Source of the DNA: Gammaproteobacteria bacterium
GTDB lineage: Bacteria; Pseudomonadota; Gammaproteobacteria; Pseudomonadales; Azotimanducaceae
Direction of reading: 5' to 3'
NCBI GenBank assembly: GCA_026707045.1
Contig: JAPOXO010000108.1
Span: forward strand, 27,003-75,545
Length of the DNA: 48,543 nt
Shown here piece after piece: positions 37,563 through 46,989 of this stretch (position 1 is its first letter; each line of letters opens with the position of its first letter). The notes under the pieces were generated by a model. It was not told the DNA's origin and made no database searches. It worked only from the letters and a program-made list of their open reading frames with translations. The translations under genes were made by a program, and so were the position numbers.

Positions 37563-39852
37563 GCAGACTCTAAAGGAAAACTGCTCCAAGATTTGTGGTG
37601 CATACCCAGATCGATACTTCCTCTACCTGTCCAAAAAATTTCTAAAGATCTTCTTGTCTACGATATTCGTTTTCGCCTCGATTACGGTTCTTGCGAAGCC
37701 TGAGTACATCGCTCAAGCTATGGAGTATGGAGCGAAAGATTGTTCCTTCTGTCACGCAACCGCGCTGGGCGGAGAAGCAGTGAACGAAAGGGGCCAGTGG
37801 CTGATTGAGGAACGTGAGCGTCGCAAGACAGACGAGATTGATGTGGCTTGGCTCGAGTCGAGAGGTGATGAAGTCGTTGAAACGCCCGACGAGACTACTG
37901 AAGATTTGGAAGATGCAATATCAGAGCGTCCCTCGGATGATTTAACTTCCAATTCAACGGAAATCGCAATCGACCCTGAACGTCCATTTGACTTTACAAC
38001 GAATTTCGGCGAGTGGCCAGCCTATGGTGGAGACATTGGTGCACGCAAATACTCACCTCTGAATCAAATCACTCGCGAAAACCTTAGTCAACTTCAGCTC
38101 GCATGGGTGTGGGAATCCGAAACCGACAAAGGCGTACGGAACGAACGAGACGCAGCTAAAGCTCCCGACATGTTTAAGGGCACTCCCCTCATGGTAGACG
38201 GCCGTTTGTTCATGCGTACGCGCTATTCCGCTGTGGAAGCCGTGGACGCACAGTCGGGTGAGACTCTGTGGACCTATGATCCGGGAACGAGAGAAGGGCC
38301 ACGTCCGGCGATGTTCGGATTTACAACACGGGGTTTGGCGTTCTTTAAGGACAAATCCGGTGGTCGCATACTGCTGGTAACAAGCCGCGGTTGGTTGATT
38401 GCGCTCGATGCCGAGAGCGGTGAACTCATTGAGGGCTTCGGCACCAAAGGTAAAGTGGATCTTCGCAAAGGGTTGCGACGACCATTGGATCCTAGACAGA
38501 TTGCTTGGAGCCATGCCCCCAATGTATGCGGAGACGTTGTAGTGATTGGAAGTCAACCGACAGACGATTCGCACTCTTGGAGCTTCTCTCCGCCATGGAA
38601 CAGCAATCTTCCGCTAGGCGACGTACGAGGATTCGACGTAAAGACTGGCGAACAGAAATGGGTGTTCAAAACCGTTCCCCAAGAGGGGGAAGTAGGGAAC
38701 GAGACTTGGGGAAACGAATCTTGGAAATGGATGGGAAACACCAATGTATGGTCTACGACCAGTTGCGATCCAGAACTCAATCTCGTCTATCTTCCTGTCA
38801 CAGCTCCAACGAATCACTTCTACGGGGGAGCTCGTCCAGGTGACAATCTGTTTGGAACGTCGCTAGTCGCTGTAGATGCTTCTACAGGAGAGTACGTTTG
38901 GCACTTTCAAAATGTTCGCCACGATATTTGGGACTATGACAATCCCGCCGCTCCAGTAGTGGCGGACATACATCGAAATGGCAAGACAGTGAAGGTTGTC
39001 GCCCAAGTCACTAAGACCGGCTACCTGTTTGTGTTTGAACGAGCCACCGGAGAACCAATTTGGGAAATTGAGGATGTAGAGGTGCCCGGCAGCGACTTGG
39101 AGGGTGAGCAACCGTCTCCTACCCAGCCGAGACCCACTTGGCCGCCTCCTTTTGAAATGCAGGGTCTTGTTGAGGAGAACGTAATTGATTTCACTCCCGA
39201 GATCAGAGAGCGAGCGATGGCAGCACTCAGCAAATTTAAGATTGGTCCGCTTTTTACCACTCCTTCCACGAAAGGTACATTAATTCTCCCAGGCATTGGT
39301 GGCGGAGCAAACTGGGGCGGAGCAGCATTCGATCCTGTCGATCAATCTCTGTTTGTAGCGTCTCGGAGACAGCCCACGTTGATAATTTCTTTTCCGGAAA
39401 AAAGGAATCGTGGAATCAAGTACAACGGCATTTTCACGATGCCGAGTTTTGAAAGAGGGCTTCCGTACATCAAACCTCCGTGGTCGAGCATCACTGCTTA
39501 TGACTTGAATACGGGAGACATCAAGTGGACAGTACCGAATGGCAGAGGACCTGTTGACCATCCTCTGTTGAGCGACCTGAATCTACCTGCATTGGGCCAG
39601 ATCGGGGCTGCACCAGGTCTTCTTGTCACGCCCACCGCCATATTCTTTGGTTCTCGAGACAGGGGCAATCAATTGATTGCAATGGACAAGTCGAACGGAA
39701 AAGTCCTATGGAGACACAATATTGCTGGTTTTTTTAGCGATGCTCCACCTATTACTTACATGTTTGGTAATAAGCAGTACTTGGTGATAGGAACAGGAGG
39801 ATCATGGGAACCCGCTCGAATGGTTGCTTTTGCATTGCAATCGTCAGATTGA
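37555..39852 (+). CDS. PQQ-dependent dehydrogenase with N-terminal heme-c motif
   Basis: 765-residue quinoprotein from GTG 37555, inside the zapE 3' end. The N-terminal extension is long; the hydrophobic segment (about 29-47) ends VLA and should be a signal peptide or anchor. A single CSFCH heme-c site (Cys63, Cys66, His67) follows, then an acidic linker (about 100-140) and a PQQ propeller starting at WPAYGGDIGARKYSPL. Propeller features include FQNVRHDIWDYDNPAAP and GPLFTTPSTKGTLILPGIGG, as in glucose/quinate-type enzymes. I do not see the vicinal Cys-Cys of methanol/ethanol dehydrogenases. It should oxidise a sugar or alcohol in the periplasm, passing electrons through its own heme. PQQ biosynthesis genes are not here. 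Substrate unknown. Confidence 0.9.
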   Translation: MHKQTLKENCSKICGAYPDRYFLYLSKKFLKIFLSTIFVFASITVLAKPEYIAQAMEYGAKDCSFCHATALGGEAVNERGQWLIEERERRKTDEIDVAWLESRGDEVVETPDETTEDLEDAISERPSDDLTSNSTEIAIDPERPFDFTTNFGEWPAYGGDIGARKYSPLNQITRENLSQLQLAWVWESETDKGVRNERDAAKAPDMFKGTPLMVDGRLFMRTRYSAVEAVDAQSGETLWTYDPGTREGPRPAMFGFTTRGLAFFKDKSGGRILLVTSRGWLIALDAESGELIEGFGTKGKVDLRKGLRRPLDPRQIAWSHAPNVCGDVVVIGSQPTDDSHSWSFSPPWNSNLPLGDVRGFDVKTGEQKWVFKTVPQEGEVGNETWGNESWKWMGNTNVWSTTSCDPELNLVYLPVTAPTNHFYGGARPGDNLFGTSLVAVDASTGEYVWHFQNVRHDIWDYDNPAAPVVADIHRNGKTVKVVAQVTKTGYLFVFERATGEPIWEIEDVEVPGSDLEGEQPSPTQPRPTWPPPFEMQGLVEENVIDFTPEIRERAMAALSKFKIGPLFTTPSTKGTLILPGIGGGANWGGAAFDPVDQSLFVASRRQPTLIISFPEKRNRGIKYNGIFTMPSFERGLPYIKPPWSSITAYDLNTGDIKWTVPNGRGPVDHPLLSDLNLPALGQIGAAPGLLVTPTAIFFGSRDRGNQLIAMDKSNGKVLWRHNIAGFFSDAPPITYMFGNKQYLVIGTGGSWEPARMVAFALQSSD

Positions 39853-39919
39853 CCGTCTTTGTCTCCGACAGATCGGGGAAGTTACTGGCTTCGATTCGCC
39901 CGGTACTCAGATTCCCCTA

Positions 39920-40657
39920 ATGGAGTTTCCCGCTTTTCACGAGGAAGTCTGCGATGCCCTAGCAAAAATCGGCAAGCCAAGTCTAGGTGAGCACATCGCT
40001 GAGGACCGAAGATCCAATCTCGAGTATTTGGGCGTTCGCGTTCCGCTGCGACGGAAGATCGCTCATGCGGGGTTTTCCTTCAGCGACGCCAATGATGCTG
40101 AGGTTCTGAGAGTCTGGAATGATCTTTGGATGCATTCACCGAATGGCGATGTGATGTTTTGTGCACTCGACTGGTGCAGGAGTAAAGCAAAGCAAGCGGT
40201 CAATCCCGAATATTGGCACACGATCAGAAATTGGATCGAACGAGTGGAAAACTGGGCTCACTCCGATGGATTATGCTCGATCTACTCCTTGTTCTTGGCC
40301 GTTGACGAGGGAGGTCCCTGGACTGATCTTGATTCATGGAATCGATCGGACAAGGAATGGTACAAACGCGTATCCATTGTCAGCTTGTTGCGCAACAGCT
40401 CAAAATACCCGACTTACATGCCGTTTGAAAAGGCAATTCCCTATCTAGAGCGGTGCTTGGAAGATCGAAGGTTTTACCTTCAAAAAGCAGTTGGATGGGT
40501 ATTGGGTGAATTTCGCAAAGACTATCCTTCTGAGGTGGACGAGTTTTTGAAAGTCAATCTCAAAGAGATCAGTTCACCGGCATTGACCCGAGCACTCGAA
40601 AGAGCTAGCTCTGAAGAACGAAGACAGTGGAGACAACGCAAGAAGGAGCTCGTCTGA
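39920..40657 (+). CDS. AlkD-like DNA alkylation repair protein
   Basis: 245-residue all-helical protein of the DNA alkylation repair (AlkD/HEAT-like) family, from ATG 39920. RVPLRRKIAH near the N terminus, WIERVENWAHSDGL in the middle and FYLQKAVGWVLGEFRKDYP near the end match the family pattern. AlkD glycosylases remove bulky cationic alkyl bases, but many homologues are uncharacterised, so activity is inferred. The frame runs upstream to 39824 inside the dehydrogenase gene, which is unlikely to be translated. It ends convergently with fur. Confidence 0.88.
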   Translation: MEFPAFHEEVCDALAKIGKPSLGEHIAEDRRSNLEYLGVRVPLRRKIAHAGFSFSDANDAEVLRVWNDLWMHSPNGDVMFCALDWCRSKAKQAVNPEYWHTIRNWIERVENWAHSDGLCSIYSLFLAVDEGGPWTDLDSWNRSDKEWYKRVSIVSLLRNSSKYPTYMPFEKAIPYLERCLEDRRFYLQKAVGWVLGEFRKDYPSEVDEFLKVNLKEISSPALTRALERASSEERRQWRQRKKELV

Positions 40658-40690
40658 CACTTTAAAGCGGCTTGGGTCGGTTAGGTGAGC

Positions 40691-41095
40691 CTATTCCTTC
40701 TTCTTACGGACGTAGAGGACGAGTTCATGGTCCACGAGTTCGAATCCTCGCGATTCAACAACCTTTCGCTGCAGCGATTCAATTTCCTCATCTACGAATT
40801 CGTAAACCTGACCGGTTGAAATGTCGATCATGTGGTCATGATGGTCCGCAGTCTTGAGTTCGTAGATTGCACGCCCGTCGTCGAAGTTGTGCCGATCGAC
40901 AATATCAGCCGCTTCAAACTGAGTCAGCACTCGGTAAACGGTTGCCAGTCCGATTGACTCACCAGCATTCAAAAGTTTACGGTAGACATCTTCTGCGGAA
41001 AGATGGTGCGGTTCGGCCTTTTCGAGTACTTCAAGAACTTGAAGGCGAGGCATCGTGACCTTCAATCCAGCGTTCCTAAGATCTTTCTTAGACAT
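40691..41095 (-). CDS. fur: Ferric uptake regulator Fur, cysteine-free
   Basis: Fur, 134 residues. The DNA-binding wing-helix has LKVTMPRLQVLEVLE and SIGLATVYRVLTQFEAADIV, and metal ligands are in ADHHDHMID. It represses iron-uptake genes when Fe2+ is bound. Where E. coli Fur has two structural-zinc cysteines (CLDC), this protein has DIST; in fact it contains no cysteine at all. The Pseudomonas type keeps one. The C-terminal VLYVRKKKE matches Pseudomonas-like Fur. It diverges from the peptide-type ABC ATPase gene. Confidence 0.95.
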   Translation of the reverse strand: MSKKDLRNAGLKVTMPRLQVLEVLEKAEPHHLSAEDVYRKLLNAGESIGLATVYRVLTQFEAADIVDRHNFDDGRAIYELKTADHHDHMIDISTGQVYEFVDEEIESLQRKVVESRGFELVDHELVLYVRKKKE

Positions 41096-41114
41096 GTGAC
41101 TTGGCTCGTGCTAG

Positions 41115-41129
41115 TATCGAAGTTCGATA
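41115..41129. promoter_or_regulatory. Perfect palindrome upstream of fur
   Basis: TATCGAA-G-TTCGATA, a 15-base perfect inverted repeat, lies 20 bases upstream of the fur ATG. It is not a Fur-box consensus. Its position fits an operator for autoregulation or for another repressor. Confidence 0.4.
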
Positions 41130-41213
41130 TGGATAGTTTAAATTGAAACTCCGGGACTAGGCGACTCTTGTGAGACTAAATTTGGATTCCTTTCGAGTTG
41201 CCCTTAAGAATCC

Positions 41214-41232
41214 GTTTTTCATTATCACTATC
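41214..41232 (-). promoter_or_regulatory. Candidate Fur box in the fur/ABC intergenic region
   Basis: Read on the minus strand, the 19 bases match 14 of 19 positions of GATAATGATAATCATTATC, with two good hexamers (GATAGT, GATAAT) and a poor third. It lies between the divergent fur and ABC ATPase genes. The match is modest. Confidence 0.3.
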
Positions 41233-41294
41233 GGCTAGCATAGACAGTGGCTGGTGAGGCACTTTAGTGGGTGCTGGGTTGTTGAGGAGAAGAT

Positions 41295-42902
41295 GTGTCT
41301 AGTATCTTGGAGGTAAACGATCTCAGGGTAAATTTCGGTCAAGAAGAAGCGGTTCGAGGTGTCTCGTTCAACATTGACCAAGGTGAAACCGTCGCGCTTG
41401 TAGGTGAATCCGGATCCGGAAAGTCGGTAACTGCACTCTCTGTACTTCAGTTACTTCCCTATCCTCTGGCTAGTCATCCATCGGGAAGCGTGCTTGTCGA
41501 AGGCGAAGAGGTAATCAACGCGTCCCAGGAAACACTTCTCAACATTCGTGGTGGGAAAGTCAGCATGATTTTCCAGGAACCCATGACCTCGCTAAATCCA
41601 CTGCACAAGATCTCGAAGCAAGTTGGCGAAGCACTACGCGTACACAAGGGATTATCCAAAAGGGCTGCTTTGGAACGAACACTCGAGCTGCTGCAGTTGG
41701 TTGGACTTCAGGACGCTCGGCAACGACTCGGCGCATACCCGCACGAACTCTCTGGCGGACAGCGACAAAGAGTGATGATTGCAATGGCACTTGCCAACGA
41801 ACCCAAACTTCTGATCGCGGACGAGCCGACGACAGCATTGGATGTGACGATTCAGGCACAGATTCTCGCATTGCTGAAGGAACTGCAAACTGAAATGAAC
41901 ATGGCGATGCTCTTGATCACCCACGACTTGGGAATCGTTCGTTCAGTTGCAAACCGTGTCTGCGTAATGACTGAAGGTCTCATCGTTGAGCACGGATCCA
42001 ACGAACAAATATTTGGAGCTCCGAAGCACGCGTACACTCAGCACTTGTTGGCTGCCGAGCCATCGGGAGATCCCGCGCCCACCAACAATCAGGCAAATGT
42101 CACTGCGGAAGCTCGGCACTTTACCGTGAAATATCCGATTGGAAAGGGTTGGCTGGGCGGCAACCAATACATGACGGCGGTCGACAATGTTGAGGTCGTA
42201 GTTCGTGCAGGTCAAACGGTTGGAGTCGTCGGCGAGTCGGGCTCGGGAAAGACTACGCTGGGTCTGGCAATGTTAAGACTGCTAGCCAGCGAAGGCGATC
42301 TGGAGTTTGATGGTCAAAGCATTGTTGAACTAAAAGGCAAGGCCCTCACACGGTTGCGAAAGGACATGCAGGTTGTTTTTCAGGATCCTTATGGAAGTTT
42401 GTCGCCTCGAATGACGGTCCAGCACATCATCGAAGAGGGGCTTGGTGTTCACCATCCTGAACTTTCCCGCTCCGATCGACAAAGCAGAGTCGCTGAAATC
42501 ATGGGCGAAGTGGGACTGGATCCTTCCACCATGATTCGATATCCCCACGAGTTTTCAGGGGGGCAGCGACAAAGGATTTCGATCGCTCGCGCAATGGTGC
42601 TGCAGCCACGATTCGTGGTCTTGGACGAACCTACATCGGCTCTAGACATGTCTGTGCAAGCCCAAATTGTGGATCTACTTCGAGAACTGCAGCAAAAGCA
42701 CAATCTTGCCTACTTGTTTGTAAGTCACGATCTCAAAGTAGTCCGTGCACTGGCAAATTGGCTAATCGTCATGCGAGATGGTGAAATCGTCGAACAAGGC
42801 CCAGCCCAGCAAGTATTCGAGACTCCTAAGAGTGAATACGCGAATGCATTGTTTGGTGCAGCGCTCGACATGAAAGTCGACGAAGAATTTGTCCGGCAGT
42901 AA
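41295..42902 (+). CDS. Two-domain peptide/microcin-type ABC ATPase (YejF-like)
   Basis: 535-residue protein with two fused nucleotide-binding domains of the oligopeptide (Dpp/Opp, YejF) class. Walker A motifs are GESGSGKS (37-44) and GESGSGKT (313-320), signatures LSGGQRQRVMIAMAL and FSGGQRQRISIARAM, and Walker B sites LLIADEPTTALD and FVVLDEPTSALD. It would energise import of peptides or related solutes with two permeases and a binding protein, none of which is adjacent. GTG start with GAGGAG five bases upstream. Confidence 0.93.
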   Translation: MSSILEVNDLRVNFGQEEAVRGVSFNIDQGETVALVGESGSGKSVTALSVLQLLPYPLASHPSGSVLVEGEEVINASQETLLNIRGGKVSMIFQEPMTSLNPLHKISKQVGEALRVHKGLSKRAALERTLELLQLVGLQDARQRLGAYPHELSGGQRQRVMIAMALANEPKLLIADEPTTALDVTIQAQILALLKELQTEMNMAMLLITHDLGIVRSVANRVCVMTEGLIVEHGSNEQIFGAPKHAYTQHLLAAEPSGDPAPTNNQANVTAEARHFTVKYPIGKGWLGGNQYMTAVDNVEVVVRAGQTVGVVGESGSGKTTLGLAMLRLLASEGDLEFDGQSIVELKGKALTRLRKDMQVVFQDPYGSLSPRMTVQHIIEEGLGVHHPELSRSDRQSRVAEIMGEVGLDPSTMIRYPHEFSGGQRQRISIARAMVLQPRFVVLDEPTSALDMSVQAQIVDLLRELQQKHNLAYLFVSHDLKVVRALANWLIVMRDGEIVEQGPAQQVFETPKSEYANALFGAALDMKVDEEFVRQ

Positions 42903-43052
42903 TTGGGCTGGGCTCAACCTCTACCAATTCAATCATCGAGTTGTCCAGTAAATCGACTTGGCAACTTGGCTAGACCTCACGCTGGGTAGACGCATTTCTC
43001 CCACACCCTGCGACGAGTTGCTTCAAAACTGCCAGATTACAAGCAAAGAAAA

Positions 43053-43916
43053 ATGAAAGCAATTGCAGACGGCTATGGTTTGATTGAGGCTCCAGTCTGG
43101 CACACAGAACTTGGTCTCTTATTCAGCGATGTAATCAACGGAGGTGTGTACCACTTGGACTCACAAGGCCGAGTTCACGTTGTTTTCCCTCATCGAAGAG
43201 GCATAGGCGGGATGGTCTTGCACAGCGACGAAGGCGTTGTAGTTAGCGGTCGCAATATTTCCTACAAGCGATTTGGCGGAGATGGATCTACCCTTTTGTT
43301 GGATAGAGATCCCGACAATGGAAACGTGGGATACAACGACATTACTGCCGATAAACTCGGTAGGGTATATGCGGGATCCCTGGGTTCGAGCCCGGTCTTT
43401 GAAGACGGAAGAGAGCCACGAGCCGGCGATTTGTATGTCATTGATTTGGATGGATCGTCCAGAATTGTTGCCGAAGATGTCATGCTCACCAATGGTTTGG
43501 GGTTTTCACCTGATGGCACTACCTTGTATCACTCTGATTCGAGACGAAGCCATGTAGTCAAGTACGCCGCACGCGACAATGGGGATTTGGGATCTAAAGA
43601 GATCTTCGCTGAGTTTGAAATGGGTGCTCCGGATGGATTGGCGGTGGCGGAAGACGGTTCCGTATGGATTGCCATGGCAGGAGGGTCCGGAGTCAGCGTT
43701 CACTCTTCATCTGGAGAACGCTTAGAGTTTGTCGAGATTCCGTTGCCGATGTGTACTAGCGTTTGCTTCGGCGACCCAGACATGAAGACTCTTTACATAG
43801 TCACTGGCTCTAACGGTGTGGAAGGAGGCAATCGAGGGGCTGTCTTCAAATACCGGACTGCTACACCTGGACTTAAGGTTCCAGCTGCTCGGGTTAAGTT
43901 AGTAGATTCCGAATAG
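43053..43916 (+). CDS. SMP-30/gluconolactonase/LRE-like protein
   Basis: 287-residue six-bladed beta-propeller of the SMP-30 family. Likely metal ligands are Glu in LIEAPVW, Asn in TNGLGFSPDG and Asp in the HSDSRRSHVV region. Family members are lactonases or paraoxonase-like hydrolases needing a divalent metal. ATG start with AAAG upstream. It is 150 bases after the ABC ATPase and ends 10 bases from the convergent slipin stop. Substrate is unknown; a link to the sugar-type PQQ dehydrogenase 3 kb away is possible but not shown. Confidence 0.88.
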   Translation: MKAIADGYGLIEAPVWHTELGLLFSDVINGGVYHLDSQGRVHVVFPHRRGIGGMVLHSDEGVVVSGRNISYKRFGGDGSTLLLDRDPDNGNVGYNDITADKLGRVYAGSLGSSPVFEDGREPRAGDLYVIDLDGSSRIVAEDVMLTNGLGFSPDGTTLYHSDSRRSHVVKYAARDNGDLGSKEIFAEFEMGAPDGLAVAEDGSVWIAMAGGSGVSVHSSSGERLEFVEIPLPMCTSVCFGDPDMKTLYIVTGSNGVEGGNRGAVFKYRTATPGLKVPAARVKLVDSE

Positions 43917-43926
43917 GTCGAATCGG

Positions 43927-44730
43927 CTATTGATGTGACTCTGAGGCCGGAGTTGATCCTTCACTTCCTTCGCCTTTTGAATCAATCCCCGTCAGCTTAT
44001 GCAGCGATTCCATTAGGTTTACTGGCAATGGAAACACTATAGTCGATGACTTCTCACCAGCAATTTCCGTCAAAGTTTGCAGGTACCGCAACTGCATTGA
44101 ACCTGATTGAGTGGCAAGTTTCTCAGCCGCATCTACAAGTCGTGTAGAGGCTTCAAATTCCCCATCGGCATGGATGATTTTCGCGCGTCTCTCTCTTTCC
44201 GCTTCGGCTTGTTTCGCAATTGCCCTAACCATAGTGGCATCGATGTCGACATGTTTAATTTCCACATTCGCGACCTTGATGCCCCACTGGTCCGTTTGCT
44301 GATCCAAAATGGCTTGAATGTTTTCGTTCAACCTTTCGCGTTCTGCCAACAATTGATCCAATTCGTGCTGACCCAACACTGAGCGGAGAGTCGTCTGCGC
44401 CAATTGTTCCGTGGCGAGCATATAGTCCTCGACGTTGATAATCGCCTCTTTTGGCTTGAGCACGCGGAAGTAGAGAACAGCGTTGACCTGCACTGAAACG
44501 TTGTCTCGAGTGATTAAGTCTTGTGTGGGAACATCCATTGTTACGGTTCGAAGATCGACTTTGATCATTTGCTGAATGATCGGGATCACGATGATGAGTC
44601 CGGGCCCTTTCACGTTTTGAAAGCGACCGAGAAACAGAACGACTGCCCGTTCATACTCTCGCATTATCCGCAACGATGAGATGAGGAAGATTACGAGAAG
44701 GAACGCAAGTGCAGCAAAGAAAATAAGCAT
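43927..44730 (-). CDS. Slipin (stomatin-like SPFH membrane protein)
   Basis: 267-residue slipin. One N-terminal membrane hairpin (about 1-20) precedes the SPFH domain with [15 protein letters not shown], and the helical region [15 protein letters not shown] is characteristic. Slipins oligomerise in the inner membrane and are substrates or partners of NfeD-type proteases. The gene starts four bases after the nfeD stop, the classic pair. Confidence 0.93.
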   Translation of the reverse strand: MLIFFAALAFLLVIFLISSLRIMREYERAVVLFLGRFQNVKGPGLIIVIPIIQQMIKVDLRTVTMDVPTQDLITRDNVSVQVNAVLYFRVLKPKEAIINVEDYMLATEQLAQTTLRSVLGQHELDQLLAERERLNENIQAILDQQTDQWGIKVANVEIKHVDIDATMVRAIAKQAEAERERRAKIIHADGEFEASTRLVDAAEKLATQSGSMQLRYLQTLTEIAGEKSSTIVFPLPVNLMESLHKLTGIDSKGEGSEGSTPASESHQ

Positions 44731-44734
44731 GACG

Positions 44735-46108
44735 TTAAGCTACCTTTTCAACTGTAAGGGTCAATCCATCCATGGACTTTACGACGACTGTATCATCTTT
44801 GACCAATGGGGTTTCACAAACTGCGGACCAAATCTCACCCGCAACACGTACTCTGCCGTTCGTTTCGAAGTTCTCCACGACCGTCGCTCTCTCGCCTATG
44901 ACCGCATCTACTCCCGAAACGGGGCCCCGTTTCCAATGCTGATAGGCTTTTCGTCCGACAAAAAACACAAGGGCAGCGGTACCAAGTCCAAATGCGATGA
45001 TGATTTCGAGAGATACACGAAATCCCTCAATGTCGGTATCAAACAGAAGCAAAGAACCTGCCAGGAATGCCACCACTCCACCGAGGCCCAGAACACCATA
45101 AGTGGGTGTGAACACCTCCGCTACCAGCAGTCCAAATCCAACGATCAGCAGGGCGAGACCGGCGAAACTCACCGGCAACATTTGCAACGCATAGGCTGCC
45201 AACAACAAACAAATTACTCCGACTATACCGCCCGCGCCTAGCCCGGGGCTGTAGAACTCGAACAACAGTGCATTGATGCCAATGATCAAGAGCAAATATG
45301 CAATATTGGGGTCCGTGATTACTTTCAAAAACTCGTAACGCCAATCCGTTTCTACTTCAACAACCGTGGCCGACGCCGTATTAAGTGTTACATCTGCACC
45401 ATCGACATTGGAAATGGTCTTGCCGTCTATCTGTGCGAGCAAATCGGGCAGATCCTTTGCAATGTATTCAATCACATTCATTTCCAGTGCAGCCGATGCT
45501 GTCAGGTTGGCTGCTTCTCGAACAGTCAATTCGGCCCAGTCCGCGTTGCGACCTCGCAGTTCCGCTAAGCTTCTAATATAAGCTACAGCGTCGTTGACGA
45601 CCTTCTTGTCCATAGCAGACGGATCGCTGGGTTTCGACTCCCTCGATTCATCTCCTTCTTGATCGGAGTCGCTTGGACGGTCGAAGCCTCCTGGAGCTGG
45701 AAATCCTCCACCCTCACCGCCAATCGATACTGGAGTGCTTGAACCGATGTTTGTCACGGGGGACATTGCTGCAATGTGGCTCGCGTAGGTGAGATACGTT
45801 CCTGCGCTGGCAGCTCGAGCCCCGTCCGGTGCTACGTATATGGCAACAGGAACCGGTGATGCCAGGATTTCTTTGACCATGTCCCGCAGAGAACTCACTA
45901 GTCCTCCTGGCGTGTCAAGACGCATGACTACCAGTTCGACATTGTCGGCGTCCGCATCCTTGAGAGCTCTAATGAAGTAATCTGATGTTGCTGGACCAAT
46001 GGCGCCATTGATGTCTACAACACGCACCTCCTGAGCACTCAGAGTCGTACTGAAGAGGAGTAGAAATGGAAGCAGACAAACAACCTTGAAAAGCCGATGT
46101 GTCTTCAT
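44735..46108 (-). CDS. NfeD-family membrane-bound serine protease
   Basis: 457 residues from ATG 46108. Signal peptide ends LSAQE; a ClpP-like protease domain follows, with [14 protein letters not shown] and the nucleophile region [12 protein letters not shown] low-complexity Gly/Ser/Asp/Glu insert (about 145-180) is followed by four or more membrane segments and a C-terminal OB-fold NfeD domain. The long type matches archaeal PH1510, which cleaves stomatin. It is coupled to slipin; presumed role is membrane protein quality control. Confidence 0.92.
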   Translation of the reverse strand: MKTHRLFKVVCLLPFLLLFSTTLSAQEVRVVDINGAIGPATSDYFIRALKDADADNVELVVMRLDTPGGLVSSLRDMVKEILASPVPVAIYVAPDGARAASAGTYLTYASHIAAMSPVTNIGSSTPVSIGGEGGGFPAPGGFDRPSDSDQEGDESRESKPSDPSAMDKKVVNDAVAYIRSLAELRGRNADWAELTVREAANLTASAALEMNVIEYIAKDLPDLLAQIDGKTISNVDGADVTLNTASATVVEVETDWRYEFLKVITDPNIAYLLLIIGINALLFEFYSPGLGAGGIVGVICLLLAAYALQMLPVSFAGLALLIVGFGLLVAEVFTPTYGVLGLGGVVAFLAGSLLLFDTDIEGFRVSLEIIIAFGLGTAALVFFVGRKAYQHWKRGPVSGVDAVIGERATVVENFETNGRVRVAGEIWSAVCETPLVKDDTVVVKSMDGLTLTVEKVA

Positions 46109-46233
46109 TTGGAGATTCCTGCTTGACCCCAATTTGTGAACACAAGATTATTAGACATGATACGCAGTTTGCGGTTGCATCAGCACGCAGTAACGTTGGT
46201 TGGCACCTGCGAATTTCGCTGCATTGCGTTGCG

Positions 46234-46989
46234 TCATGTGCACCAATAGAAGAAAGAAACTGCACGTCTTTTGCTTTGTGATTGATTGGGGTTGGACCAA
46301 TGAACAGTAAGACTGGAATGTATCGCTGCGTCTCCGGGGTCAATTTCTATTGGAGTGGCATTGTCAGTCGATTTATCGAACCCTTCGATTCCAACCTTCG
46401 CCGGATATTCGACTCGATGACTTCCTCTCTCGTAATGTAGGCATCCGTTGCTATTTCTAGCAGCATCCAATGCGATCCAGATTGTTGCCCCCCAACTTCG
46501 ATGACCAATCGCGTCGAAATGCGGTTCAATTCCACGAGATTCGCCCGGAATTCGCTCAAAGTACGCAGTCGTTGCCGGCTTTAGCTCAGATTCCAAGAGT
46601 TCTTTGATGAAACGATACGGCTTTCCTTTTCGCAATTGCTGATTGAACCAAGGATTAGCCTCCTGGAGGTTTTTTATTGTGCCGCCGAAAGCTTTTTTTG
46701 CGGCTGTTTGGAACGTTGCGTCATAGTCTATTGAATCCAAGTAGAACTCGGTCTGAGTAGTGAGCTCTCGAAGTTCGTCTTGATTGAGAAAATTACGGAC
46801 GATTGCGAACCCATCTCGGTTGAAGTCGGATCGGAGGTTCGAATAGTCGATTTGAAGGGGTGGTCTGTTCAAATCGGGGAGGGTAAAGACAGGACAAACC
46901 ATTTTATCTTCAGCTAATTCCTTGAACCACAAATCGGTATGGTCTGCTAATGGAGAACTGAAAAAGCTCAGCTGAATTGTTGAAGACAT
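46234..46989 (-). CDS. Phytanoyl-CoA dioxygenase (PhyH)-family protein
   Basis: About 251 residues from ATG 46989. The Fe(II)/2-oxoglutarate facial triad is suggested by His and Asp in EPHFDAIGH and a distal His in HSSLTVHWSNPNQS, with a nearby Arg for 2-oxoglutarate. The N-terminal part has FNRDGFAIVRNFLNQDEL, typical of PhyH proteins. Substrates in this family vary widely (fatty acyl-CoA, ectoine, phosphonates), so function is open. It is divergent from surE. Confidence 0.85.
   Translation of the reverse strand: MSSTIQLSFFSSPLADHTDLWFKELAEDKMVCPVFTLPDLNRPPLQIDYSNLRSDFNRDGFAIVRNFLNQDELRELTTQTEFYLDSIDYDATFQTAAKKAFGGTIKNLQEANPWFNQQLRKGKPYRFIKELLESELKPATTAYFERIPGESRGIEPHFDAIGHRSWGATIWIALDAARNSNGCLHYERGSHRVEYPAKVGIEGFDKSTDNATPIEIDPGDAAIHSSLTVHWSNPNQSQSKRRAVSFFYWCT

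Noticed and set aside
44681-45241. 186-codon plus-strand frame opposite nfeD
   Set aside because: Shadow of the NfeD coding frame; composition is unlike a real protein and no start signal is present.
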